Shown in pieces: positions 13,401 through 25,400 of a stretch of DNA of 64,000 nucleotides; within the stretch, counting starts at the first letter, position 1; the number at the start of each line of letters is the position of its first letter. This DNA is from Serripes groenlandicus (lineage: Eukaryota; Mollusca; Bivalvia; Cardiida; Cardiidae), in the NCBI GenBank assembly GCA_031761405.1, contig JASEVX010000001.1:45363669-45427668 (forward strand), given 5' to 3'. The notes beneath the pieces were generated by a model, which did no database searches, was not told the DNA's origin, and worked only from the letters and a program-made list of their open reading frames with translations. The translations under genes and the position numbers were made by a program.

Positions 13401-16400
13401 TTCGCCACAATATTTTTTCATAAGTCATCTGATGTTGAAGCATCAGGAAGTGTCTGTATGTGGGAAAGCGTAAAAGGATTTAAGTGATTTCCCCTTTCAA
13501 AAATCTTGTTGCTTCACAAGCAGTCTGTAGATTAGTCTATGAAAATAAGCTCTCAGGAAAAATATTGATGCATAGTATATTGGAGTAAAATTCCTATTAG
13601 TAACAAGTTTTTATTCAATTGCTTGGATTTATTTCTATTTAAAAGATTGATAATTCAAGAATCTCAAAAATAATTATTTCAATTAAACATGTTATATATT
13701 TTTAATATTATTATTAATTTCGGAACCTAGATCAGAAGTTGCAAAGTAACTTTGAGAACCATTCCTCACACACATTGTAAAAAGCACACAGACACCTCAC
13801 AGCCATGTGACCAACCCCACCCACCTTTCTGCCATGTGATTTACCCCACCCACCACCAAGTTTCAACAATAACTTATAATGAACCTTTATCACCCAAAAG
13901 ATTTCGACAAAAATCTCATTGTACGGAAATTTATGGCTTCAAAGCTCATGAATGTCAGAATAGAAAAAATATTTTATAAAAATAATTTAAATTGATCACA
14001 ACAAAAATGGTTAATTTCTGGATTTGCAAACAATTTATTGTTTTGTCAAGTAATTTATTGCAATGCATGTTCATCTAGACATCTGTGGCTGAAACTCATA
14101 GATAATACTTGTATGCAACTACAAAGCAGACCTTGCTGATGACGCTAGAATGGCAAGCCCAAAGGATGAATGACACTACACGGCAATGTGACACATACGG
14201 GAAATTGACTTTCAGTGCCTTTTGTAGGCACAATTGTTTGACGATTGATGGAGTCTTTTCAACAAGGTATGATATATTTTATAAATTCCGCCGTAAACTT
14301 AAAGAAAAAACTCCTAAAGCCCTTATGATGAAAACAACTTTTTTTTAAATCTTTTTATATCAATCGAAATAGAGAAATAATATAGGAATTTAAGCAAAAT
14401 TGAACATCTAATTTTGATATGTTTTTTGTAAGCCAGAATATATACTTCTTTCAACTTAAGCCTATCATTCACAGTCACAATTTAACACATTAAGCCCTAC
14501 AGTTATTATCTGACCCTTGATGTATAAAATACGTAGGATGTATGCAAAAACTACTTTGCAGCGATTTGCTTTTTTGAAAGACATTTTATGTGGCTTTTAA
14601 CATTATTTAAGTTATATCCTGGCATTTCCTGGGAAGATTACCAGTTCCTCCAGAATACTACAAATTAAATGCGTCAGTAAAGTCCGACAAATAACAAATA
14701 ACTAAGATATTAATATATATATAAAAAAAATTCTAACCATCAAATCAGTCCAAGTTCATAATCATGGCTTATTTTCACGGAAAACAAATTTGGCGTATAA
14801 AGCGTACACCAACAAAAGGCTAAATTTTAGTGAAGATAATGTTGTACTGTATTTCAAGGTGAATGAGATAATCAGGCAGATTAATGAATCATATTTCTCT
14901 TGCTTATTTTGACAGAAATCACATACTTTTCTGAGCATAACAAACTGCTGACTGAGTTTAGATCAAGCATTGGGCACAAGATCGGTTGGCCAAAGATTTC
15001 ATATAACCATGAAGTACCAAAGCATAATTTTTAGCAAGCAATGCTGAATTATTCAACCCAACTCTAATGGTGCACTACACAAAATAACTGCATACAACCC
15101 ACTGCATACCCAAGAACACACACCTTTTCTCTCTACTCTCGGATAGGAAAAATAGTCTACTAAAGTTCTCAAAGTTGGTCAATGCATAATGAGCTCTCTA
15201 CTGAATAGTACAGGCACACAAAACAACATAACATTACACTAGGACGCCACAGAGAGAGAGAACAACACTTAAATGAGGTTAAAAAACAAAGAAAAATTGA
15301 TGCTGCATGCTGTATGAATGATGCAGATGGTCTCCATGTCAATCAGAAAAATTAATCTTTTATAGCAGTTTAAAAGAAGAGGTCTAGAAAGAGGACAATT
15401 TTTTAAATGATAAAAAAACTTTCTCAACAAGAAAATTTCTCTAAGTTTCAGCACTTCAGAAAATTCAACCACACAGCATTTGGGACAAATATAGATGAAC
15501 ATCAACCTTAACATCCATGCAGTCTGACCGTAATCTACACTGTTTTGTATTTAATCAAAGACACTTCTGCTTGGAGAAATATCTTTATCTACCTTTGTCA
15601 TAAATGCCGTCAAGTTGGTATGCCTGGAGCACAGTTCATACACTCATTCAACAAGATTATTTTAACCCTTTCCCACATACAGCATATCTGCAGCAAACGA
15701 CTTTGAAGACATTTAGTATAAAATTTGAAGTCGCTATAAATGTGAAGGTATAATTACTGAATACAGTTGGAAACGTGGCAAAAGGAGAAATTGCTCGTTT
15801 TGAGCAATTTCTCCTTTTGCTACAATGTCTTCAAGAGTCATCCACTACAGATGTGTCAACATGCATCTAAAGGTGGGAACATTTTAATGAAGAGTGAAAG
15901 AGAACCAAAGATAACTCATTATTGTGAGTGTTTTACGTCTGCCCTCCTATCTAGATATCTGTAATGATGATTAACCATTTCCCCCTTGCAGATGCATTTT
16001 GACAAATCTGCAGAAGACGACTTTTGAAAACATTGTAACAAAAGTAGAAATTGCTGGTAATGAGCAGTTTCTTCTTTTATCACAATGTTTTCAACTCTTT
16101 TCAATAATGAAACTAATATTTATAGAGATATTCTCTATTTTTGCATAGATTCGTCAGTCTTCCACTGCAGATTTTTTATATGTTGAAGAGGGTTATGAAT
16201 GCTTATTTCCGAGGATTTTTTTATTCAGTAAATGTTACTCCTGTAATAGTTAGTTTGTTCTCTGAGACTGATTATAGAGGGTATCACACATAATGTTAAT
16301 AGAAGCTATAATACAGTATAAAGGGTGTTAATCTATGCATGAATGTTTTCCAGGCTACAATTTCGGGTAAATAACTATCTCAACCTGTCATCAACTTGTG

Positions 16401-19400
16401 TAAGTGGTTCTCAGATATGCTGGTGAGTCACACGTGAAACTGTTTGTGCACACAACAGAGAATACCGTCATCTATTTATAGAATCCAGGAGGCAATGGCA
16501 ACAAAGTTATTGGAGTGCTAGACCCCTGACCTGCAACCCCTGACCCAGGTCTCAAGTTTTTTTTTCAAAGACAAAAAAAAAATGTTACTTTTAATTGTTC
16601 TATTTTTATCTTAAATTCATTGTTCTATTTTTATCTTAAATTCATTTCTACATGATTATTTATTAAATACGTAATAACAATGAACAACATCGGAACGTTA
16701 TTCTTCTCATAATATTCTGGAATGAAAAACAAGCACTTACCCTTATTTGTTCTGCAGTTGCTTGAAGATTTATATAGCTCTCTTCCAGATTCGTGAGCTG
16801 TCCTTGCATTTGTTCTGCAAGTCTTGGTGTACGTGGGTTATTGTCGATGAGTCGTCGACCTTTCATACTGACTCGGTCAAGTACAGAACGGTACTCTTCT
16901 ATCTCACTGAGCAGCATCTGTAGATGGATAAGATAGAAACATCTTACCTTGAACATAATTTAACCCTATCCCACATAAAGAAAGTCAGCAGCAGATGAAT
17001 TTGAAACATATAGGCAAACATACAAAACATTTCTATAAACAAGAGATTAATAATTGAATAGAGTTGAAAACATTGTGGCAAATGGAGAAATTTCACTTTG
17101 TTTATAAGTCATCTGCTACAGACGGGCCAAAATGCATCTGAAAGTGGAAAGGTTTAAAATTGCTTCTTTTCCAACATTGTTTTCAGGTCTACTTTTAAAT
17201 TGCATTTTCAATGTTCCAGATAAACTCATTACACGTATTTCTTCAGATATTTCCAAAGCATTCTTCACTTTATTTCAGTCATATCATGGTGACAAGAACC
17301 CCACCATGATCGCAATAAGTGGGGAACGAACCCTGGAAATCCAGTCCCAAATATCATACCTTAGACTGGCAGATTCCTCTTATTTCCAAAAGCAGCCAAC
17401 TTAAAAAAAATAAAATACATGTATATATATATATATATATATGAGATAATGTGTAAACATACCCTGTGTTTATCAATTTGTCTTTGAGTGAGTTCCATAG
17501 TGCTACAGTTAAGAGAGTTATGGTTCATCAGTCTGAATGACGTCTGCAGCAGCCATTTCTCGCTCTCCTGTTGAGCTTCATGGAATCCCAGATGCTCCTG
17601 GTAATTCCTGTCTAGTTTATTCACAAGTTCCTGAAATACAACAATCAAAATATATTACCATATCAATCATTATGTTATGATCCAACAAATGATATAACCC
17701 CTTCCTACATGCAGACACGATCTAGCGCATCGTTATGAGCAATTTAACCTTTTGCCACAATGTTTTCAAAAGTTGTGTGCAGCAGAGGTGTCAGAAGGTG
17801 TCTGAATGTGGGAAATTGAAAATACGGATAAAGAATGCTTTTTCTGTCATGTGGGAAATTGAAAATACGGATAAAGAATGCTTTTTCTGTCATGTGGGAA
17901 ATTGAAAATACGGATAAAGAATGCATTTTCTGTCACATAGGAAATTAAAAATATTGATAAAGATTGCTTTTTCTGTCACGTTGGAAATTGAAAATACGGA
18001 TAAAGAGTGCTTTTTCTGTCACGTGGGAAATTGAACATATGCTTTTTCTGTCACATGGCAAATTGAAAATACGGATAAAGAGTGCTTTTTATGTCACGTG
18101 GGAAATTGAACATACGGATAAAGAATGCTTTTTCTGTCAAATTGGAAATTGAAAATACGGATAAAGAATGCTTTTTCTGTCACATTGGAAATTGAAAATA
18201 CGGATAAAGAATGCTTTTTCTGTCACATGGGAAATTGAAAATACGGATAAAGAATGCTTTTTCTGTCACTTGGGAAATTGAAAATACGGATAAAGAATGC
18301 TTTTTCTGTCACATGGGAAATTGAAAATACGGATAAAGAATGCTTTTTCTGTCACTTGGGAAATTGAAAATACGGATAAAGAATGCTTTTTCTGTCACAT
18401 AGGAAATTAAAAATATTGATAAAGATTGCTTTTTCTGTCACGTTGGAAATTGAAAATACGGATAAAGAGTGCTTTTTCTGTCACGTGGGAAATTGAACAT
18501 ACGGATAAAGAATGCTTTTTCTGTCACATGGCAAATTGAAAATACGGATAAAGAGTGCTTTTTATGTCACGTGGGAAATTGAACATACGGATAAAGAATG
18601 CTTTTTCTGTCAAATTGGAAATTGAAAATACGGATAAAGAATGCTTTTTCTGTCACATTGGAAATTGAAAATACGGATAAAGAATGCTTTTTCTGTCACA
18701 TGGGAAATTGAAAATACTGATAAAGAATGCTTTTTTCTGTCACTTGGGAAATTGAAAATACGGATAAAGAATGCTTTTTCTGTCACATGGGAAATTGAAA
18801 ATACTGATAAAGAATGCTTTTTCTGTCACTTGGGAAATTGAAAATACGGATAAAGAATGCTTTTTCTGTCACATTTGTAAGTGTAGGTATGTTACTCACC
18901 CTACATCTGGATCTAACTCTGTCATATCTGTTTTGTACATCCTGCAGTGACTCGGCCACCTCAGGGTTCTCACTCAGGGCCTCCAGATTGGCAACTCTCT
19001 CGGCCAGTTCATTCACCAGTCTCTGATGATTGTCTATATCCCCCATCATTAACTGTCACAACAAACACATATATGGTTATCAACTGGGTTAACCCTTTCC
19101 CTCATACGACATATTTTGTCATATAATGGAAAATCTCTATACTTGAATGGATAACCTATGACTAAAGTGGAAAACATTGTGACAAAAGGAGAAATTGCAC
19201 GTTTTGTGCAATTTCTTCTTTTGTTACTATGTTTTCAAAAAGCCTTGTTGTCTTCTTTCAACCATTTCCAACATGCTATTAAACAGATCTGCAGCAGACA
19301 ACTTTAAAAACATCTAGATATATGTACAATCTCTGTAAATGAAAGAATAATTATTGTATCGAGTTTAAAACATTGTGGTAAAAGGAGAACTTGCTCAGTA

Positions 19401-22400
19401 AGAGCAATTTCATCTTTTGCCAAAATGTTTTCAAAAGTCATTAGCTGCAGATGCATTTTTCTACATTAATTTTAAACGGTCTGCATCAGTAAAAGGGTTA
19501 TGAAAATATTGCCACTATATCAGTTTCCTTTACATACAGACAAAAGATAAGAGAAAACTCTAATATTAAGAAGCATTTTAAGGCAAAAGATCTAGAATTC
19601 TGTACGAGCAAATTCACACAATCTCCTTGAAAAATGCCTTTTTCTTCATCTTTTAAAAGTCATATATTATATTGTTTATTATAAACAATATCGAGTTGCC
19701 TTCTTTAACCTTTTCCCACCTATAGAAGCATTTTGATGCATCTGCTGCAGAGGATTTTTGAAATTTCGAAAACATTATGTCAAAAGAAGGAATTGCTCAT
19801 CATGAGCAATTTCTTTTTTTGACACAATGTTTTCAAAGTCCTTTGCTGCATATTTGCAGTATGAGGGAAAGAGAGGGTTAAAAATATTTCAAAAATGACA
19901 AGCAACAACTGAAAAATGAGGAGTGAAATTTTATAATAGAGTTCAAAACATTGTGGGGAATGGGAAGAATTTTCAGATTTCAGAAGTCATCTGCCTCAGG
20001 AACCAGATTGAAATGGCTCACCTTGTATTTATCAAGCTGTGTTTTCTTCTCTACAAGTTGGGCTTTAGGTTCAGGGTCCATTCCCAGTGTATTCTCCATG
20101 TCAGCCAGCCATTTCACCAGACTGCCATAATACTCCTCATAGTCATTCCAGCGCTCTTGTACACCCTGTTTTAACAAGGATTGAAAACTTAACACTTTCC
20201 TACATACAGACACATTCAGATGCGTTCTCAACAGCAGACGACTTTTGAAAACATTGTGGCAAAAGGAGAAATTGCTTATATTGAGCAAATTCTCCTTTTG
20301 TCATGTTTTCAACTCTTTTTGAGTTATCATATTTTCCTTTGTACCAATTTTCCATATTTTGTCCAGAAGTTTATAAAGTCGTCTGCTGCATATTTGTATG
20401 TGAGAAAGGGTCAACACAGTCTGATAAGCTCTTACACTATTCTATTTATAAAAAACACCTGATTTCAAAAATAATAAATGCGAAAACTAGAAACCAAAGA
20501 CTTGAAAACTGCATAAAATTTACGAGAAATAAGTTGTCATAATTTGTTAAAAATGTTATACCATACCTCTAACATTGCATTACAGTCTGTTATTGACATA
20601 TTCAGTTTCTCCCATTCATTGGTCAGTTCCGTGACTTGCTGTTCTATCAATCTTTTTCCCTCAGATGAGGTATTGGGTAGGATTTTTTCAGCAAGGTCAC
20701 ACACTCTGTTGACCTTGAATAGTCCTTCGTCCATAGTGGCAGTAATGTTCTGTTAAAGAAGATAAACATTTCTAAATCAATTTTTTTCAACACAAGAGTG
20801 ATCAAAGAAACACATGTGATAAAAGTTTGACGGTTTGTCAAAAGAGAAGTGATCCCTATGTATCTTTCTGCCAAAACAAGAGACACAAAAACATGTACAC
20901 TTTAACAAAACTGTAGCAAAATACTGAGGGGTGAAAACTAGCTCATGAACGTGGAACTGACTATTAGTTTAACCCTTTCCCTCATACAACAATTCTGAAG
21001 CAGATGACTTTGAACTTATTTTGTCAAAACATAGAAAATCTCCATAGTTGAATGGATAACCTACGACAAAAAGTGGAAAACATTGTGGCAAAAGAAGAAA
21101 TTGCACAAAACGTGCAATTTCTCCTTTTGCCACAATGTTTTATTTATAAAATTTGTCACTATGTTTTCAAAAAGCCGTCTGCTGCAGAGGCGTCAGAAAG
21201 CGTCTATATGAGGGAAAGGGTTAACTAGGTAACTTGTCTTATATTCACAATATCATCAAGACCTGAATTAACTATGCAATTTCGAAAGAAGAATGTTTGC
21301 CCATGGGTAGCCATGACCAATTAGCCAAAGCAGTATGGTCAGTCAGACAGAATGATGGATAAACAACAGAAGTGGTCCTAAAGTGTCACCCTACCAAAAG
21401 AAGATGACAAAAATATGGACATGACTAAAGGATCTTTAACATTTTAAAGATAAGAGAGTATCCTCATATACAACATGTATGTTTATACCTTGATGGCATC
21501 CATTCTATCCTGTAGTGAATGCCAGTCACCGGCTGTGTCGTTACATTCCAATACTTTCTCCTGCATATGTGCCAGCCATTTAGTAGCAGCCTGGAATGCT
21601 TCATTATACGCCTTTTGATCTTCTGCATTCTCTGACAGGGTGGCAACAAGGTTCTATAAAGTAAAATTGAGTAATTTTTTTTATAGTGACTTGTGTACAA
21701 TTTATATGAAATGTAGATAGAATCATTTATGGCAATAGACACCTGGCTGTGTTGTACCTGTTAACCCTTTCCCTCATATAGACGCATATAGATATATGGA
21801 AAGGGTTAACAAATTCAGATTCATAATAGAATAAAGATTACTTTGAATAAAAAAGCAGACAAGATACAGTGTATCAAGGAAATGGTTAATCCATTGAGAA
21901 CATATTTATCAGAAATAAAATGAAACATGAAGTATTGGTTACCTTTGCAGCAGAGTTCAATGATTGATACTTGGTCGTCATTTGCATTAAGTTATTATTG
22001 AGTCTTGGATCAGTGCTGCGCTGGGCAACAGCTTCTCCTTTCCCTCGGACAAGCTCTAGAGCCGACTTCTTATTGACTATCTCGTCCAAAAGATCCTGCA
22101 ATTCAAAATAAATAAATCTCTTAACCCTTTCCCACATACGACAATTCTGCAGCAGACGACTTTGAACGTATTTTGTCAAAACATAGAAAATCTCCATAAT
22201 TGAATGGATAACCTATGACAAAAAGTGGAAAACATTGTGGCAAAAGGAGAAATTGCACGTTTTGTGCAATTTCTTCTTTTGTCACTATGTTTTCAAATAG
22301 CGTCTGCTGCAAATGCGTCGGAATGCGTCTGCAAGTGGGAAAGGGTTAACACAATTCAGAAAAATTTCTAAACTATATCAATCTACTCTTGACACATAAA

Positions 22401-25400
22401 GTAACTAAATCCATTTATTCATACCGTTAGACAACAAGAGTGATATTCCTTCTAAATCCTTTGCGTTTACAATTACTTTCAGATGAAAACTGTCAATAAT
22501 ACTTTGGTTGAAATTTCAAGAAAGCCAATTTTGTTTAAAGATATGCAAGTCTAAAACCCCATGTCATCTTGGAAAAAAAGGTTTTGTGTTTTTTTCATAC
22601 GGTAGCCCCAAATATAAGCAATTGATATTCTTTATCTTTCCAAAATTTATGTTGTGCCCCCCCAAAAGTGTTCTTTCCTCGTTGTTAAACAACCCCGAAT
22701 AAACAATGGAGATAGTCATTATTTGTTTTATAATTATCAGTTCAACAGGTAATTAAGGTTCTTATTACAATGTATACAATCTGTCAGCCAAGAAAAGGAT
22801 AATTATAGTTTTACACCATTGAAGAGACAAGTAAAATGTAAAACAAAACAAAGATTGTTTAAATATTTCTTGCATAAAAAGGCTCTTCTTATGAACGGTA
22901 ACAAATAACCCCCATACCCCCTTTACTGTTATATAGACAAGCAGGTGACTCTCAAAATGTGATATCAGGTAAATAAATAACCCTTTCCCACATACAGATG
23001 ATTTCTAACATCTCTGCAAAAGAGGACGTTTGAAAACATTGTAACAAAAGAAGAAACTGCTTATATTAATCAATTTATCGTTTTGCCACAATAATTTTCA
23101 CTTTGTTATATAATTATACTTTCATTTACAGAGATATTCCATATTTTTTCCGAAACGTTTTCAATATTGTCTGGTGCAAATATATTGCATGTGGGCAAGG
23201 GTTAACCCTTTCCCACATACAACAAATCTGCATCAGAAGACTTTGAAAACATCTAGTCAAAAGCTAAGAAAATCTCTTTAACCCTTTCCCTTATATAGAC
23301 ACTTTCTGACGCCTCTGCAGCAGACGGCTTTTTGAAAACATAGTGACAAAACGTGCAATTTCTCCTTTTGCCACAATGTTTTCCACTTTTTGTCAATTCT
23401 CCAATTCCATAATTTTCCATTTAATTATTGCCGTATGAGGGAAAGGGTTAACTGAAAGAACAATAATTAAATGGTGTTGAAAACATGGTGACAAAAGGAG
23501 AAATTGCTCGTTTTGAGCAATTTCTTCTTTTGTTGCCATGTTTTCAAATAGCCGTCTGCTGTAGGGGTGTCAGAAAGTGTCTATATAAGGGAAAGGGTTA
23601 ACCGATTCAACAAGATAATATTTCATATTGTGGATACAACTTTTTTTTCCACAAAGTAATAATTATCTTACCTCTGCCTCCCTCAGCAGCCTCTCCTTTC
23701 TAGAACTGTCCGACTTGCTATCATTGAGATTCTTTATCTTCTTCTCCATTGTCTCCATCCAGTGTGTGAAACCCGACAGCTCATCCTCCAGGTCCACCCA
23801 GTTACCAACACATGATTCTAGGTTCTCTTCCACTTCGTTTACAGCACCAGCGAAGCTTGACCAATCATCTTTGAGTGTCCGTATTTCTTTATGAATGGCA
23901 TCCTGACCTCTAGGGGCTGTGGTCAGACACACTCTCTCGCCCATTTGAGTGGCATTGTTCACCATATCCTGGCCATGTCTCATCTCACCCTTGAAATCCT
24001 GAAAATATTTACATTCATGATTAATCAGCAAGATAATAGTGCAGCAAGAACATTTATTCAGAAACTACTTTTGCATTATCAATGTTACCACACCAACAGT
24101 AACTGTTAGTAACCTTTCAAAATGTGAACTAGAAATTTTTCAATACTACTGACCCACAAAAGTATTTAACCATTTCCTGCTTGTAGATGCATTTCAAACC
24201 ATCTCCATCAGAACTGATGTCTTTTGAAAACATTGTGATAAAAGGAAAAAGGTGCTCATTATGAGCATATTCTCCATCTGCCACAACGTTTTCAACTGTA
24301 GTCAATAATTAAAATTTCATTTAAAGACATTTTATATAGCTTTGGTTAGATGATATCAATAGCCAATTAAATAACAAGAGCTGTCTAAAACAGTTTCACA
24401 GCAATATCCTGAAGGGTTATGTCAATAATTGGATTTTAACCAGATACATAATTCTTTCAAAAACCTTGACAGAGTTATGTACTCTTGTCTTTTGATAGTG
24501 AACAAGTATTGTAAAATTCAAAGGAATAACTCTAATGGTTAAAAAATAAATTTATTTACTTATTGCAATATGTAGTAAGAGTTGAACAGTTCATTTTAAA
24601 TAAGAACAAAGACTTTTAAATAGTAGTGTGTACCTTGATTTGTTGTAGTCTGTCCTGTAGAGTCCTCCTTTCCCCAGAAAAGTCACTCAATCTCTGTAGT
24701 CTGTGACGTGTGTTGGCCATCCAATCCAAACATGAAATGTATGCTTTTTTGTACTCTTCGTGACTAGAGGCTTGACCATCTAGTTTGGAAACCATCTCCT
24801 TGAGCGCGGTGCTCACTGCTGAATAGCGAGACCTCAGGTCAAGGACACGGGACTGAGGATGGGCATCATTGACATGTGCGGCTTTCTCCTCCAATCGTTC
24901 AAGAAGTTCTCTATGTCCCAAACAGTCTGCCTGTAGGGCTTTATATTTTTCAAATGCTGATCTTTTCTCAGGCAGATCGGTCTTAAATACGGGGTCAGCG
25001 TTGATTTTAGTTTCCATGGCAGTGAGCCAGACGTGAAACTGTTCATGTGATCTATCAAAGTCTCCCCATTGGTTGAGGGCAGATTCAAGGCCTCTCTTGG
25101 CTTGTGACATATCAGTGAGGAGGTTCTCATACTGACTCTTGGCATCATCACATTCATGTTTGATATTCTGAGCACCTCGACTGTTTGTGTTGGGTAGGGT
25201 TTTCTCGGAACATACAAGAACTTGTTTCAAGCATTCATGACCCATATCTAAGGCTGTTTGTAATGCCTGAAAGTGCAAATGGAAAGCATTTGATACATGC
25301 ATAGTCAATGTTACTAGGGAAAATCTATAACTCTTTCCAACACAAAGAGGCAGTTTAACGCATGTTTAGCAGGAGACGTTTGAAAACATTGTGACAAAAA

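Larger units (their letters stand above)
3311..16740 (-). other. 13.4-kb intron between exons 31 and 32
   Basis: The largest intron here. 3311-6115, 7360-8880 and 13480-15660 hold nothing I can name apart from a T22 run and CCAAT-box clusters. MITE copies sit at 6117-6351, 7130-7358, 9274-9502, 11214-11428, 13012-13474, 15662-15887 and 15971-16195. It also has one SINE (12602-12834), a diverged local duplication (12180-12555) and a possible 37-nt cryptic exon (10718-10754). It is poorer in repeats than the other introns. Confidence 0.7.

Noticed and set aside
13752..13979. Pro/His-rich plus ORF
   Set aside because: Low complexity (CCCACCCACC), no partner exons, nothing recognisable.
17964..18841. 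ORFs with repeated IRIKNAFSVTWEIE
   Set aside because: They read through the 43-bp satellite; the period is not a multiple of 3 and the frames drift.
17809..18873. CRISPR-like direct repeats
   Set aside because: Monomers are contiguous without unique spacers, in a eukaryotic intron.
22508..22702. Plus-strand ORF between exons 24 and 25
   Set aside because: No splice support or family resemblance; chance ORF in AT-rich DNA.
23628..23894. Plus-strand ORFs opposite the exons (also 40953-41300, 35703-35987)
   Set aside because: Antisense shadows of exons; they lack spectrin or other recognisable features, while the minus frames join exon to exon.
24834..25217. 127-codon minus ORF in another frame of exon 23
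   Set aside because: Overlaps the real frame, which continues through the whole exon with spectrin motifs.
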